From Flavobacterium sp. (GTDB taxonomy: Bacteria > Bacteroidota > Bacteroidia > Flavobacteriales > Flavobacteriaceae), in contig CP051546.1 of NCBI GenBank assembly GCA_012837155.1, forward strand, positions 1,095,075 to 1,159,074: a stretch of DNA of 64,000 nt. Reading direction: 5' to 3'. The position numbers were made by a program, and so were the translations under genes. Positions within the stretch are counted from its first letter, which is position 1; each line of letters starts with the position of its first letter. The notes under the pieces were generated by a model. The model saw only the letters and a program-made list of their open reading frames with translations, made no database searches and had not been told where the DNA came from. Below are positions 1 through 9,994 of this stretch, piece after piece.

Positions 1-9
1 TTGATTTTA

Positions 10-56
10 GTTTAAAGTTCAAGGTTTAAAGTTCAAGGTTGAGCAACTTTAAACAG
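10..56. repeat. Intergenic heptamer-type inverted repeat
   Basis: Near-tandem 7-base units of the type TTTAAAG/TTCAAGG are followed by GGTTGAGCAACTTTAAAC. The core GTTG-AG-CAAC is self-complementary, so the stretch can fold. The same kind of sequence recurs between other genes in this window (near 6911, 21779, 25459, 27219, 28863 and 46759). Confidence 0.6.
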
Positions 57-111
57 TAAACAAATGAGACAAAAATTATATTTCAAAGATAAAATATTAT
101 ACTTTCGTATT

Positions 112-1137
112 ATGAATTTACTTCGAAAAATACTGTTTCCGTTGCCATTTTGTATGGATTCATTACCAGTATTCGGAATTTTCTTTTTGATAAAGACATT
201 CTGAAATCCTATTCTTTCGATATTCCAATTATTGCTGTCGGGAATCTCAGCGTTGGCGGGTACCGGAAAAACACCACAAATTGAATATTTAATTCGGTTG
301 CTTTCGCCAAAATACAAAGTGGCTACATTAAGTCGCGGTTACAAAAGAAAATCAGAAGGTTTTCTTTTAGCTGATGAAACTTCGAATGCTGAAATCCTTG
401 GAGACGAACCGTTTCAGTTTTATACAAAATTCAACAACATTCAAGTTGCGGTTGATGCCGATAGAAAAAACGGTATCGAACAATTGCTTTTACAAGAGCA
501 AAAACCAGAAGTGCTATTGCTCGATGATGCTTTTCAACATCGGAAAGTAAAAGCCGGTTTTTATATTTTATTGACTTCCTACGGGGATTTGTATTTGGAT
601 GATTTTATGCTGCCAACTGGAAATCTTCGCGAAAATAAGAGCGGAGCAAAACGCGCTAACTTGGTTATTGTTACTAAATGTCCAGCTACTCTTTCGCTCG
701 ACGAACAAAGTAAAATTAAGGTTAAACTAAAATTGGAGCCGAATCAAGAATTGTATTTTTCATCCATTGATTATGATGATTTTATTTATGCTGAATCTAA
801 AACAATGAAGCTTGAAGAAATCAGAAATGTTGACAAACTACTTTTGGCGGGAATTGCAAAACCTGAGCCATTTTTTGCCCATTTGAAAAGTGAAAATGAG
901 GAATGTTTAACTTTTGCAGATCATCATCATTTTGGAGAAAAAGACTTATTGGCGATTAAAAATAAATCACAAAATAAGATGATTATTACTACCGAAAAAG
1001 ATTATGCACGATTAAAAGACAAATTGCCAAATAAACAATTGTTTTATTTACCAATACGAAGCAAATTTATTTCAGCGAGTGATAATTTTGATAAAACCAT
1101 TTTAAATTATGTGGGAACAAGTACAGGAAACCACTAG
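112..1137 (+). CDS. lpxK: Tetraacyldisaccharide 4'-kinase LpxK, two compensating frame breaks
   Basis: LpxK phosphorylates the lipid A disaccharide precursor at the inner membrane. The ATG at 112 begins MNLLRKILFP. One base appears to be missing near 146 and one G extra near 258-260. With both repaired the protein reads on through ILYGFITSIRN and the Walker-A-like SVGGTGKTP into the long frame ending at 1137. A later DDAFQHR block fits the family. Length (about 340 residues) is normal. The 3' end overlaps the following phosphorylase gene by 29 bases, which suggests translational coupling. The two breaks cancel in frame, so they are probably sequence errors; the family assignment itself is firm. 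Confidence 0.88.
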
Positions 1138-1551
1138 TTATATCAAAGGAAAAACTCATTTTATTCCTGAATATGGTATTATTCTAGGTTCAGGATTAGG
1201 CAGTTTTACGGATGATATGAAGATTGAATTTTCCTTGCCTTATAGTGAAATTCCAAATTTTCCAATTTCGACTGTCGAAGGGCACAAAGGGGCTTTGGTT
1301 TTTGGTACTATTGGCGATAAAAAGATTGTTGCCATGCAAGGACGTTTTCATTTTTATGAAGGCTATTCAATGCAGGAAGTGACGTTTCCAGTTCGTGTTA
1401 TGAAGTTTTTGGGAATCGAAAAGCTAATTGTTTCCAACGCTTCAGGAGGTGTAAATCCTAGTTATAAAGTAGGTTCGATTATTCTTTTGAAAGACCATAT
1501 CAATATGATGCCCGAGCATCCGTTGCGAGGAAAAAATGACCCGCGTTTTGG
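1109..1551 (+). pseudogene. punA: Purine nucleoside phosphorylase, 5' part (cut by IS1182-family element)
   Basis: This encodes the N-terminal half of a trimeric-type purine nucleoside phosphorylase, which splits purine nucleosides with phosphate for salvage. Visible motifs are ILGSGLGSF, the phosphate-site region MQGRFHFYEGY, SNASGG and HPLRGKNDPRFG. The start ATG lies inside the end of lpxK. The reading frame runs into the IS at 1552 and would stop at 1630 inside it. The rest of the gene continues after the element at 3313. The 8-base sequence CGTTTTGG is duplicated on both sides (1544-1551 and 3305-3312), so this is a true insertional disruption. Confidence 0.93.
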
Positions 1552-1605
1552 GAGGGTACTGAAAAACATCACTTATTTTGATCAACGTTCTTTTTTAGAT
1601 ATTAA

Positions 1606-1651
1606 AAAACCGCTTATAACAGGATTTTAAGCATCCGTTATAAGCGGTTTT
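1606..1651 (-). terminator. Hairpin terminator downstream of IS transposase
   Basis: AAAACCGCTTATAAC (1606-1620) is perfectly complementary to GTTATAAGCGGTTTT (1637-1651) across a 16-base loop, with T and A runs on either side. It lies just inside the left end of the element, downstream of the minus-strand transposase. The same hairpin is present in copy 2 at 36216-36261. Confidence 0.8.
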
Positions 1652-1743
1652 ATTTTTGTAACTGTTTTTTATTGTTGATTGTATGTGTCTGTTTTTGACT
1701 TATACAGGTTCATTTGGTAAAATGCACGTGTAGATTACATTTT

Positions 1744-3192
1744 CTACATTAATTTGAGTATTCTTTTTAAGTTGACTGTAAAAATTGCTATTGCACCTTG
1801 CATTTGCATATTGGTAATACCGTATGATATTGCTCTATCATAACCGTGTATATTTTTTAACTCGCTATTTTTAGCTTCTATCTTGTATCGATGTTTTGCT
1901 TTTTCTTTGTAATATTCTGTTTCTTGAAAAGCCATTTGGTCTTGATGCAATTCTGATTTTATGGATACCGAATACGTTTTTGTCTTGGCTCCATCTTTAT
2001 AACAACCTTCCTTTAAAGGGCAATGCTTGCATTTTTCGACATCAAAATAGTAAGTATCTACTTGATTTACCCCGACATCTTTAGTGCCTTGGCGCGCTTT
2101 TCGTATTGCTAAATGCCCTGCTGGGCAAACAAACCTATCGGCATCTTTATTGTAATCAAATTTATCTTCATCTTTCCTAAAGCCTTGGGTTATAGATGGA
2201 TTTAGACGCGCTACTATTTTTATGTTTTGTTCAGTTGTAATTTTAAGATTCTCTTTTCCAGAATAAGCCGCATCGCCAATAATGGTATCTACATCAACTC
2301 CGTTTTCTTGACTGATTTCTAAAAGTTTAGGTAATTCTGGTCCATCGCCTTTTTCTCCAGATGTAACTACAGCCGCGGTAATGATGCGCTCTTCGGTCAT
2401 AGCCAAATGAGTTTTGTAGCCAAAAAAGGAACTCTCGGCAGATTTATGACCTATTTTTGCATCGGTATCTTTGGATAGGGTTAAATTTTCTTGAGTGTCT
2501 TCTACGGTTTCTTTTAGCAGATTTAATTTTTCCTTCACAGCGGGTATTGAACTTATAGACGGCTCATTTTCTATGCGTTTTTCTAACTCTTTGCAATAAG
2601 CCAGCTCCTTTTCTAAATCATTGTCGGTATTTTTTTTGGGCATACGTTCTTTGAATTGGTCGTCAAAGGTGTATACTGTTTTTCGAAGTAACTTGGAGCG
2701 TTCTCTCAATACATCGATGGCTAAAAACGGATTAGATCTTGATAAAGTATGTGTGGCATCAACAATAATAGACTTAGAACGGATGATGCCTTTTTCAATA
2801 GCTATGGTTACCGTTTTGTTTATCAACAGATTTAACAAGTCGGTGTCTTTCAAACGTAGTTTTCTGAATTTGGTCAACGAACTCGGATTAATAACATCGT
2901 CTTCTGGATTCATATCCAAAAAATATTTAAAGGACATATCGTAACGCGAACGTTCCACTACATCAACATCGGAAACGGTGTAAATTGTTTTAAGAAGCAA
3001 ATACTTGAACATACGAACGGGACTTTCTGCCATACGTCCATTATTGGTGCAGTATTTATTTAACAACTCATCGTAGATAAATGAAAAGTCTATCAAATCG
3101 TTAATTTTTCTCAAAAGATTATTCCTTGGAATAATTAAATCATATAAAGAGGAATGCTCGCTGAACTGTATTGTTTGTTGCTGTACTAACAT
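1744..3192 (-). CDS. IS1182-family transposase
   Basis: This 482-residue DDE transposase moves the surrounding element. The N-terminal part (LLRKINDLIDFSFIYDEL, then NPSSLTKFRKLRLKD) is the DUF772-type region. IIVDATHT near residue 145 carries the first catalytic aspartate. FFGYKTH and IIGDAAYSG follow, with a cysteine-bearing region (FVCPAGH, CKHCPLKEGC) and a C-terminal YKIEAKNSELKNIHGYDRA region holding the likely glutamate. Length is normal and the frame is open throughout, so this copy is probably active. Confidence 0.93.
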   Translation of the reverse strand: MLVQQQTIQFSEHSSLYDLIIPRNNLLRKINDLIDFSFIYDELLNKYCTNNGRMAESPVRMFKYLLLKTIYTVSDVDVVERSRYDMSFKYFLDMNPEDDVINPSSLTKFRKLRLKDTDLLNLLINKTVTIAIEKGIIRSKSIIVDATHTLSRSNPFLAIDVLRERSKLLRKTVYTFDDQFKERMPKKNTDNDLEKELAYCKELEKRIENEPSISSIPAVKEKLNLLKETVEDTQENLTLSKDTDAKIGHKSAESSFFGYKTHLAMTEERIITAAVVTSGEKGDGPELPKLLEISQENGVDVDTIIGDAAYSGKENLKITTEQNIKIVARLNPSITQGFRKDEDKFDYNKDADRFVCPAGHLAIRKARQGTKDVGVNQVDTYYFDVEKCKHCPLKEGCYKDGAKTKTYSVSIKSELHQDQMAFQETEYYKEKAKHRYKIEAKNSELKNIHGYDRAISYGITNMQMQGAIAIFTVNLKRILKLM

Positions 3193-3227
3193 GTAAAAAA
3201 CCTTATAATTACAGCTAAATATACCAA

Positions 3228-3263
3228 AAAAGGAGTAGAAATCCTAAGCTTTCTACTCCTTTT
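3228..3263. terminator. Hairpin at right end of IS1182-family element
   Basis: AAAAGGAGTAGAAA (3228-3241) pairs perfectly with TTTCTACTCCTTTT (3250-3263) across an 8-base loop. It sits between the transposase start and the right terminal repeat. It could block transcription entering from outside, or act as a bidirectional terminator. Confidence 0.65.
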
Positions 3264-3312
3264 ATTTATCAATTTATTCGAAAAAAGACTTTTTCAGTAC
3301 CCTCCGTTTTGG

Positions 3313-3682
3313 TCCTCGATTTTTAAATATGAGCGAACCTTATTCCAAAAAAATGATTGCCAAAGTCAAAGAATTGGCTCGAAATCTTAATATTACCGTT
3401 CACGATGGAATTTATCTGGGACTTCAAGGACCAACATTTGAAACTCTTTCCGAATACAAAATGGTAAAAAACCTTGGTGCTGATTGTGTGGGAATGTCAA
3501 CCGTTCCCGAAGTGATTGTAGCACGTCACATGAGCATAGAATGTTTTGGATTGTCAGTAATTGCTGATATGGGCGATGAGGAAAATATCGAGTCAGTTTC
3601 TCATGATGAGGTTTTAGAAGCAGTAAAAGCAGCAGAACCACAGCTAAGAAGCTTGATTAAGGAACTGATTTTGAATTATTAG
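3313..3682 (+). pseudogene. punA: Purine nucleoside phosphorylase, 3' part
   Basis: This is the C-terminal part of the phosphorylase whose 5' part ends at 1551. After one copy of the target duplication it continues with PRFLNMSEPYSK and reads GIYLGLQGPTFETLSEYKMV, GADCVGMSTVPEVIVARH and SVIADMG, all typical of the nucleoside-binding half of the family. An ATG at 3329 could allow a short product, but the phosphate-binding half would be missing. Removing the IS and one duplication restores a gene of normal length. Confidence 0.92.
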
Positions 3683-3687
3683 AAAAC

Positions 3688-5858
3688 CTAAATGTACTTT
3701 GCAATAGTCGAATAAAAATCTTCAGGAACAAATGGTTTTGTAATGACATCGGTCATTCCATACGACAAAAGCATTTTTCGGTTTTCGTTTAATGAAATTG
3801 CAGTAAGTGCTATGATGGGGGTTTTTTTATCAAATTCTCTGATTTTTTTTGTTGCCACAGTTCCGTTTATGCCCGGTAAATGCACATCCATCAAAATCAT
3901 ATCAAATGTATCTGTTTTTACAACTTCAATGGCATCTTCGCCATTATCTATTATTTTGCAATCGATTCCTTTGTTTTCTAGCATTCTTTTAGAAACCATT
4001 TGGTTGATTTTATTGTCTTCAACAATTAATATTTTTTTGTTTGCCAATAGGGCATCATCATATAGTTTAATTTTTTCGATTTGTAAAGGTTTTTCGACTA
4101 CCTCAAACGGCAATTCGAACGAAAAAGAAGCTCCTTTTCCGTAAACACTTTCTAGTTTTATTTGTCCGCCAAGAATATCCACTAACTTTTTTACAATTGT
4201 CAATCCCAATCCAGTCCCTCCGTATTTTCGATTGATTCCCACAGAACCTTGTGCAAAACTATCAAATACAGTTTCTAATTTATCTTTAGAAATTCCTATT
4301 CCGTCATCCTTTACTTCAAAAAATATTGTTGCTTTTGTGCCTTCTGTCGAGAGGAGTTTGGTAGTTACATTTACATTGCCGTTATGTGTAAATTTTAGGG
4401 CATTATTGATTAGGTTTAAAAATATTTGTGATAATCTCGTTGGATCACCAATTAAATTTTTAGGAATGTTTGGGTCAATTTCAAGGGTAAAATTATTATT
4501 ATTTGTTGAGGCTAACTCCTTCAAGGAGTTTTTAATATTTCCTAATAATTGTTTAAGATTAAAATTGATGTTTTCTATTTCAATTTTGGTAGAATCTATT
4601 TTCTGGATTTCCAAAATATCATTGATAAAGGCAGTTAGGTAATTTCCAGAGAATTTAAGGACTCCAGATAGTTTAACTGGGATTTCTTTGGATTTTCTTC
4701 TAGCAACAAATGGGCAATTCCGTTGATGGCATTCAGCGGAGTTCTAAGTTCATGACTTACCGTAGATAGGAATTCGGATCTCGCATTCGAAGCTTTTTCG
4801 GCCTTTTCTTTGGCAATAATCAATTCTCTATTTTTTTCTTCTAATAATAGGTTTGATTGGGTTCTGATGATATTATTTTTGTATAAAGACAAACTTAATA
4901 ACGATAAAATAGAAATTAAAGCAATGGCTAAAATACTGATGAGTTTTGAAAATTTATTGGCTTTTTCTTGCTGTTTTTTTTCTTCGTTCATTTGTGCAAT
5001 CTCTTTTAATCGCTCAGATGCTTTGAATTCTTCGTAGTCATCAACGTCAAGTTTTTTATTGTCCAAAATAGCAATACTTTCTTTTAAATTTGTATGCTGT
5101 TTCAAATAGGAATAGGCATTGCTCCTGTCGAGCATTTTTTCATAAGCAGTACTCAAAGCAAGTAAAATATTAGATTTTTGATCTAAATTTTTATTTTTTG
5201 AATTTAAATCTAATGCTTTGTTAAAATAAGTTAGTGCTAAATTATTCCTGTTTTGCGACATTTCGACTAATCCTATTTGGTACAACGCTTCTGCTTTTAC
5301 ATCTAAAATAGTTTGATTATCGGGTTTTGCAATTATTATATTGAAAATCGAGGAAGCCAAAATGTTATTCCCTTTCGATTGATAAATTATTCCTCTTTGA
5401 AGGTTAAGCGAATCGGAAGTGTTTGTTATTTCAAGCGTGTCGTACAAGGATTGCGCTTGATTAAAACAAATTTCAGCATTAGAAAAACTTTCTTTTTTCA
5501 TGTAGCACATCCCAAGATAGTAATAAGCAGATGCAAGTATGGGAGATGATTTTAGGTTTTTATATATGGAAATGCTGATATTAAGGTGTTTTATGGCGTC
5601 GTCGTATTTTTTAACATCAAAATAAATTTTACCCAAGCTAAAGGTTTCGTTTGCTTCTGCTTCAATTTCATTATTTTTTCTAGAATAATTTATTGCTTTT
5701 TGGGTATAAAGCAGCGCAGCCTTGTATTTATTTATCTTGATATTAGAGTCTCTCAGTTTGTTGTAATAGGCAATACTATCTATTTTCTCAAACGATGTTC
5801 TCTTTTGGGAATACAGAAGGGTGCTGGTTAAAATAAAAAAGAATATAAAAGATCTCAT
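3688..5858 (-). CDS. Hybrid two-component sensor kinase with TPR repeats, one frame break
   Basis: In order, this has a signal peptide (MRSFIFFFILTSTLLYSQ), tetratricopeptide repeats over about residues 40-280, one membrane segment, and a coiled coil. Next come a HisKA domain with phospho-histidine motif STVSHELRTPLN, a HATPase domain (NALKFTHNG, DDGIGI, GGTGLGL) and a receiver domain (VEDNKINQ, MDVHLPG with the phospho-aspartate). The extracellular signal is unknown. A missing A in an A-run near 4657 breaks the frame between HisKA and the ATPase domain; repair joins LESLKFSGNYLTAF. The start was chosen at 5858 so the signal peptide begins properly; 5882 is also possible. No DNA-binding output domain is present. 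Confidence 0.88.
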
Positions 5859-5903
5859 TGATAATATATGAAATTGCCTCAAGACAAGTATAAAGATAGC
5901 AAT

Positions 5904-6902
5904 TTATTTGTTAATTGTTAATATAATTAAATCGATAATTCGGGACGAATAGCCTATTTCATTATCATACCAGCCTACTACTTTGACCATTTTATCAATT
6001 ACTGATGTAAGCTGGGCATCAAAAAGGCAGGAATTTCTGTTGCCAATAACATCAACGGAAACTATGGGGTCTTCTGTATAATCTAAGATTCCTTTTAGGT
6101 TATTTTGGGCAGCAGTTTTAAAAGCTTCGTTTATTTCTTCGATTGTAACGGCGCGTTTTACGTTGAAAGTAATGTTAGTTAATGAGCCATCAGGAACAGG
6201 AACTCGAATGCCACAACCTCCTATTTTGCCTTCAAATTCAGGAAAGATTTTTGTCAAAGCTTTGGCAGCACCCGTTGTGGTGGGAACGATAGATTGGCTT
6301 GCGCCACGAGCACGACGCAAATCTTTATGTGGCTGATCGTGTAAACTTTGATCTGTTGTAAAGGAGTGTATGGTTGTAATATAGGCTTGTTCAATTCCAC
6401 AAAGTTCGTTGATGACTTTAATCATTGGTGCGGCATTATTTGTGGTGCAACTTGCATTAGAAATAATAATTTCGGTTCCGTCAAGAATGGTTTCATTTAC
6501 GCCAAGAACTACTGTTTTTATAGCGTCAACTTCTGATGGTGCAGAAAGGATTACTTTTTTGGCTCCAGCCAAAATATGGGCATTGATTTCATCAAAAGTC
6601 TTGTATTTTCCTGTTGATTCAATCACAACATCAATAGCGATGGATTTCCAATCTAAATTTGATATGTTTTTTTCGTGAAAGAAAAGAAAATGTTTTCCAT
6701 CGACAACGATGCCTTCTTCGTTGTTCGAAACTTCAAAAGGCAAAATACCATGTATGCTGTCATATTTCACAAGATGCGCCATGGTTTTTGTGTCGGCGAT
6801 GTCGTTTATGGCTACAACTTCGATTGTAGGATGGTTTAAGAGCAGCCGAAATACATTTCGTCCAATTCTTCCAAATCCATTTATGGCTATTTTTGTTTTC
6901 AA
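5904..6902 (-). CDS. gap: Glyceraldehyde-3-phosphate dehydrogenase, type I
   Basis: This 332-residue cytoplasmic enzyme oxidises glyceraldehyde-3-phosphate with NAD and phosphate in glycolysis. It shows the NAD-binding start INGFGRIGRNVFR, the catalytic cysteine in NASCTTNN, the histidine in TIHSFTTDQ, RRARGASQSIVPTTTGAAKA, and the C-terminal WYDNEIGYSSR. The usual second cysteine of the SCTTNC motif is replaced by asparagine. Frame and length are intact. A heptamer-type repeat lies just upstream, in the gap to lipA. A paralogue elsewhere in the genome is possible. Confidence 0.95.
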   Translation of the reverse strand: MKTKIAINGFGRIGRNVFRLLLNHPTIEVVAINDIADTKTMAHLVKYDSIHGILPFEVSNNEEGIVVDGKHFLFFHEKNISNLDWKSIAIDVVIESTGKYKTFDEINAHILAGAKKVILSAPSEVDAIKTVVLGVNETILDGTEIIISNASCTTNNAAPMIKVINELCGIEQAYITTIHSFTTDQSLHDQPHKDLRRARGASQSIVPTTTGAAKALTKIFPEFEGKIGGCGIRVPVPDGSLTNITFNVKRAVTIEEINEAFKTAAQNNLKGILDYTEDPIVSVDVIGNRNSCLFDAQLTSVIDKMVKVVGWYDNEIGYSSRIIDLIILTINK

Positions 6903-6910
6903 TTTTTTGC

Positions 6911-6963
6911 ATTTAAAGTTTAAGGTTTAAAGTTTCAAGTTGAGCAACTTTAAGACCTTAAAA
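6911..6963. repeat. Intergenic heptamer-type inverted repeat
   Basis: TTTAAAGTTTAAGG units are followed by AGTTGAGCAACTTTAAG. It is the same family as at position 10 and fills the gap between lipA and gap, two genes on the same strand. It may act as a terminator or as a dispersed palindromic element. Confidence 0.6.
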
Positions 6964-6975
6964 ATGAAATAATTT

Positions 6976-7874
6976 CTAAAGAATATGCTTTTGAGCTTTA
7001 TAGGAGGAACGTACCAGTGGACCACTTTCTACGTGGCGAAAGCCCAATTCCAGTCCGAACTTTTCATATTTTCGAATTGTTCGGGTGTTATAAATTCTTT
7101 TACGGGTAGGTGTTTTTTGCTAGGTTGTAGGTATTGACCTATCGTAACAATGTCCACATTGGCTTCGTGTAAATCTTTCATGGTTTGAAAAACTTCTTCT
7201 TCGGTTTCGCCAAGACCAAGCATAATTCCAGATTTTGTTCTATTAATCCCTTTTGCTTTTAAGTATTTCAAAACCTCCAGACTTCGATCATATTTTGCCT
7301 GAATACGGACTTCGCGAGTCAATCGACGAACCGTTTCCACGTTATGCGAAACCACTTCGGGATTTGCTTCTACGATTCGGTCGATATTTCTTTCTATACC
7401 TTGAAAATCAGGAATTAAAGTTTCGAGAGTCGTGTTAGGATTCATTCTTCGGATGGCTTTTACGGTTTCTATCCAAATGATGGAGCCGCCGTCTTTCAAA
7501 TCATCTCTGTCTACGCTGGTAATTACGGCATGTTTGATGTTCATAATTTTGATAGAACGCGCTACTTTTTCGGGTTCATCCCAATCGACAGTTTCAGGTC
7601 TTCCTGTTTTTACACCACAAAATCCGCAGGAGCGAGTACAAATATTTCCCAAAATCATAAACGTAGCTGTTCCCTCGCCCCAGCATTCGCCCATATTGGG
7701 GCAACTTCCTGAGGTACAAATGGTGTTTAAGTTGTATTTGTCGACCAAGCCGCGTAATTCCGTGTATTTTTGTCCAATGGGGAGTTTTACCCTCAGCCAT
7801 TTTGGTTTAGCTACACTCAGTTCAGATTTGCCTTGGGTTTCAACAGGCAAAGTATTCTCTAAAACAGTTTCCAT
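6976..7874 (-). CDS. lipA: Lipoyl synthase LipA, one frame break near the C-terminus
   Basis: This radical SAM enzyme inserts sulfur into octanoyl groups to make lipoate. Both iron-sulfur cysteine sets are visible: C-TSGS-C-PNMGE-C, and CTRSCGFC for the SAM cluster. VITSVDRDDL and GLGETEEEV are also present. The open frame stops at 7029, but adding one A to the run near 7070 restores LELGFRHVESGPLVRSSYKA up to a stop at 6976. That gives about 299 residues, the normal length, and includes the conserved C-terminal RSSY. lipB, which supplies the octanoyl substrate, lies near 57 kb. Confidence 0.93.
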
Positions 7875-7963
7875 AAATCAATTTTTGAAAGCGCAAAGAT
7901 AGGAAAAGTTGGTTTAGGAATTAGAATTTAGGTGTGCGATTAGTGGGCTAAAAAATAATAGAT

Positions 7964-8022
7964 TTATAACCCGTTGGGTGTAATTATCGCATCAAAACTA
8001 ATTAGCCAACGGGTTAGATTTA
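7964..8022. repeat. Intergenic inverted repeat (AACCCGTTGG family)
   Basis: TAACCCGTTGG (7967-7977) is inverted as CCAACGGGTTA (8006-8016). The loop holds TAATTATCGCATC. A partial second copy with the same core is found inverted at 32254-32280. The element lies between the divergent lipA and M48 protease genes. Function unknown. Confidence 0.6.
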
Positions 8023-8112
8023 TAGTGTCATTTGCCAAATAAAGTTCCAGCCTTCATTTTATAAATTACAAATTTATTTTATATTCGTACTCATAAACCA
8101 ACAATAAAAAAA

Positions 8113-8952
8113 ATGAAAAATAAATCAACTCTATTCGCTGTATTCATTGTGTTTTTTAGCTTTTGCAAAGCCGATGCGCAAATTAATTTAGGAGACAAAG
8201 TCTTGGGAGCTGTGCAAAAAGGGGTGGCAGGATTTACGTTTAGTGATGCAGATGCTTCGAGTTTATCAAAAGCCGCAGTTGATAAAATGGATGCTGAACA
8301 CACGGTTGCAAGCGCAACGAATCCTTATACAATTAGGTTAAACAAAATCTTTGGAAAACATAAAAATGAAAGCGGATTGACTCTGAATTATAAAGTTTAT
8401 CTCATAAAAGACATCAATGCTTTTGCAACTGCAGACGGAAGTGTTCGTGTTTTTTCGGGATTGATGGATGTTATGGATGATAACGAATTGCTTGCTGTTA
8501 TTGGACATGAAATTGGGCATGTTGCGAATCATGATTCTAGAGATGCAGTAAAAGCAGCTTATAAAAAAGAGGCTTTAATTGATATTGCAGCTTCACAATC
8601 AGATAAAGTGGCTGCAATTACTGATAGTCAATTGGGTAAATTAGGTAGTGCAATGATTGATAGTAAACACAGTAGAAAGCAGGAATCAGAGGCTGATACT
8701 TATTCGTATGATTTTATGAAGCGCAATGGGTATAATGTTAACGCTGTCGAATCGGCTTTTACTATTTTGGCAAAAATGAGTGAAGGAACCGAAGCTACTT
8801 TTCTAGATAAAATGATGAGTTCGCATCCTGATCCAAAAGAAAGAGCCGAAAATGCTAGGAAAAGAGCCGAAAGTGACGGATTGTATAAGTTGTACGTGAA
8901 GCAGCCAGCGAAGAAAACAACTGCAAAGAAAACTATTGTGAAGAAGAAATAA
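8113..8952 (+). CDS. M48-family metalloprotease, secreted
   Basis: This 279-residue protein has a signal peptide (MKNKSTLFAVFIVFFSFCKADAQ), pointing to the periplasm or outer membrane. The zinc motif is HEIGH (GHEIGHVANHDSR), with the third ligand glutamate probably in ESEADTYSYD. SSHPDPKERAEN is typical of M48 peptidases of the BepA/YfgC and LoiP type. These usually take part in envelope protein quality control; the substrate is unknown. The C-terminus is a lysine/threonine-rich tail. It stands alone between divergent and convergent neighbours and is followed by a hairpin terminator. Confidence 0.9.
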   Translation: MKNKSTLFAVFIVFFSFCKADAQINLGDKVLGAVQKGVAGFTFSDADASSLSKAAVDKMDAEHTVASATNPYTIRLNKIFGKHKNESGLTLNYKVYLIKDINAFATADGSVRVFSGLMDVMDDNELLAVIGHEIGHVANHDSRDAVKAAYKKEALIDIAASQSDKVAAITDSQLGKLGSAMIDSKHSRKQESEADTYSYDFMKRNGYNVNAVESAFTILAKMSEGTEATFLDKMMSSHPDPKERAENARKRAESDGLYKLYVKQPAKKTTAKKTIVKKK

Positions 8953-8970
8953 TCAATAATTTATTAGTCA

Positions 8971-9005
8971 AAAAGCATCCCGTAAGCATAGGATGCTTTT
9001 TTATT
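8971..9005. terminator. Bidirectional terminator between M48 protease and tonB
   Basis: AAAAGCATCC (8971-8980) pairs with GGATGCTTTT (8991-9000), followed by a T-run on the plus strand and preceded by A bases for the other. It separates two convergent genes and could serve both. Confidence 0.85.
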
Positions 9006-9011
9006 TTAAGT

Positions 9012-9834
9012 CTAATTCATCTGAACTGTAATGGGTAAGTTATAAGAAGTTCGTACTGGTTTTGAATTTATTACTCCCGGAATCCATTTGGTTTTCAAGG
9101 ATTTCAAAACCCGAATAGCCTCTTTTCCTAAACCATAGCCGGGGTCTCTTTTTACCTGAATATCGGTCATGCTTCCGTCTTTTTCAATCACAAACGAAAC
9201 AGTAATCCTCATAGTGCTAAGGTCATCAATTTCTGGTTTTTCAAAATTATTGCCAACATATTTGTAAAATTTATCCATGCCGCCTGGAAATTCGGGCAGC
9301 TTGTCTAAAGCAGCAGCAGTAGAAACGATTGCAGTTCCTTTGTCAGAAGTGTCCGAAGCACCCATTTCTGTTCCTGATGAACCGGTTGGATTTGTTCCAA
9401 TTGTTCCTGTTCCGTCTGAAATGGTATTAGAAGTATTCTGTATTTCGGTATGAGTTGGAACGTTCTGAACGGCTTCGTTTGGATTTACAATAATAGGATT
9501 TACGAGTTGATCATTTACCATTGGAGCTTTGGTACTTTTTGTTTTTAGCTCGGGGAGAACTGTTTTTTTTTGTTTCGGGCGTTACAACATTTGTAAGATG
9601 AATAATCTCGTTTGTAATGTCCGGAATGCTTATCTCTGGCCTAATGTCCGACTTGAAATAACTAATAATTGTTGTAATTCCAGCAATCGAAGTTACGAAT
9701 AACAATCCCATAAATAGGGCGAAAAATGAGGATTTTACACTATCATGGCGTAACTGATACGCGCCATATTCCTTGTTCTTGTTTTCGAAAACAAGGTCGA
9801 TCCAGCGGGTTTCATAAAGGCTTACTCTTGACAT
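9012..9834 (-). CDS. tonB: Energy transducer TonB, one frame break
   Basis: This protein passes inner-membrane proton energy to outer-membrane TonB-dependent transporters such as SusC. The N-terminus MSRVSLYETRWIDLVF and ENKNKEYGAYQLR is typical of the Bacteroidetes form. One membrane segment (about residues 36-58), a low-complexity Gly/Thr/Ser/Asn periplasmic spacer, and a C-terminal TonB domain (FPGGMDKFYKYV, MTDIQVKRDPGYG, WIPGVINSKPVRTSYNLPI) follow. Nine A bases on the coding strand near 9555 should probably be eight; repair joins TKKTVLPELKTKSTKAP to the second half. About 274 residues in all. Confidence 0.9.
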
Positions 9835-9994
9835 AATTAATTGGTTTTAGTGGTTAAGTATTTATCGAATCATAAGCTGCTGTTTTAACTTATAACGTAA
9901 ATAATAGTCTGTTTAATATACAAAACAGTAATTATTTTTTAATTATTTAACGATTAAAAAACAAAAGTAAAAATGCAGGTGTAAAAGAGTTTAT

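Larger units (their letters stand above)
1552..3304 (-). mobile_element. IS1182-family insertion sequence, copy 1 (intact)
   Basis: This 1753-base element has terminal inverted repeats that begin GAGGGTACTGAAAAA at both ends. It is flanked by the 8-base target duplication CGTTTTGG at 1544-1551 and 3305-3312. It carries one transposase gene on the minus strand and a strong hairpin near each end. It interrupts the purine nucleoside phosphorylase gene. A second copy lies at 36162-39008 and is broken by another element. Confidence 0.93.
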
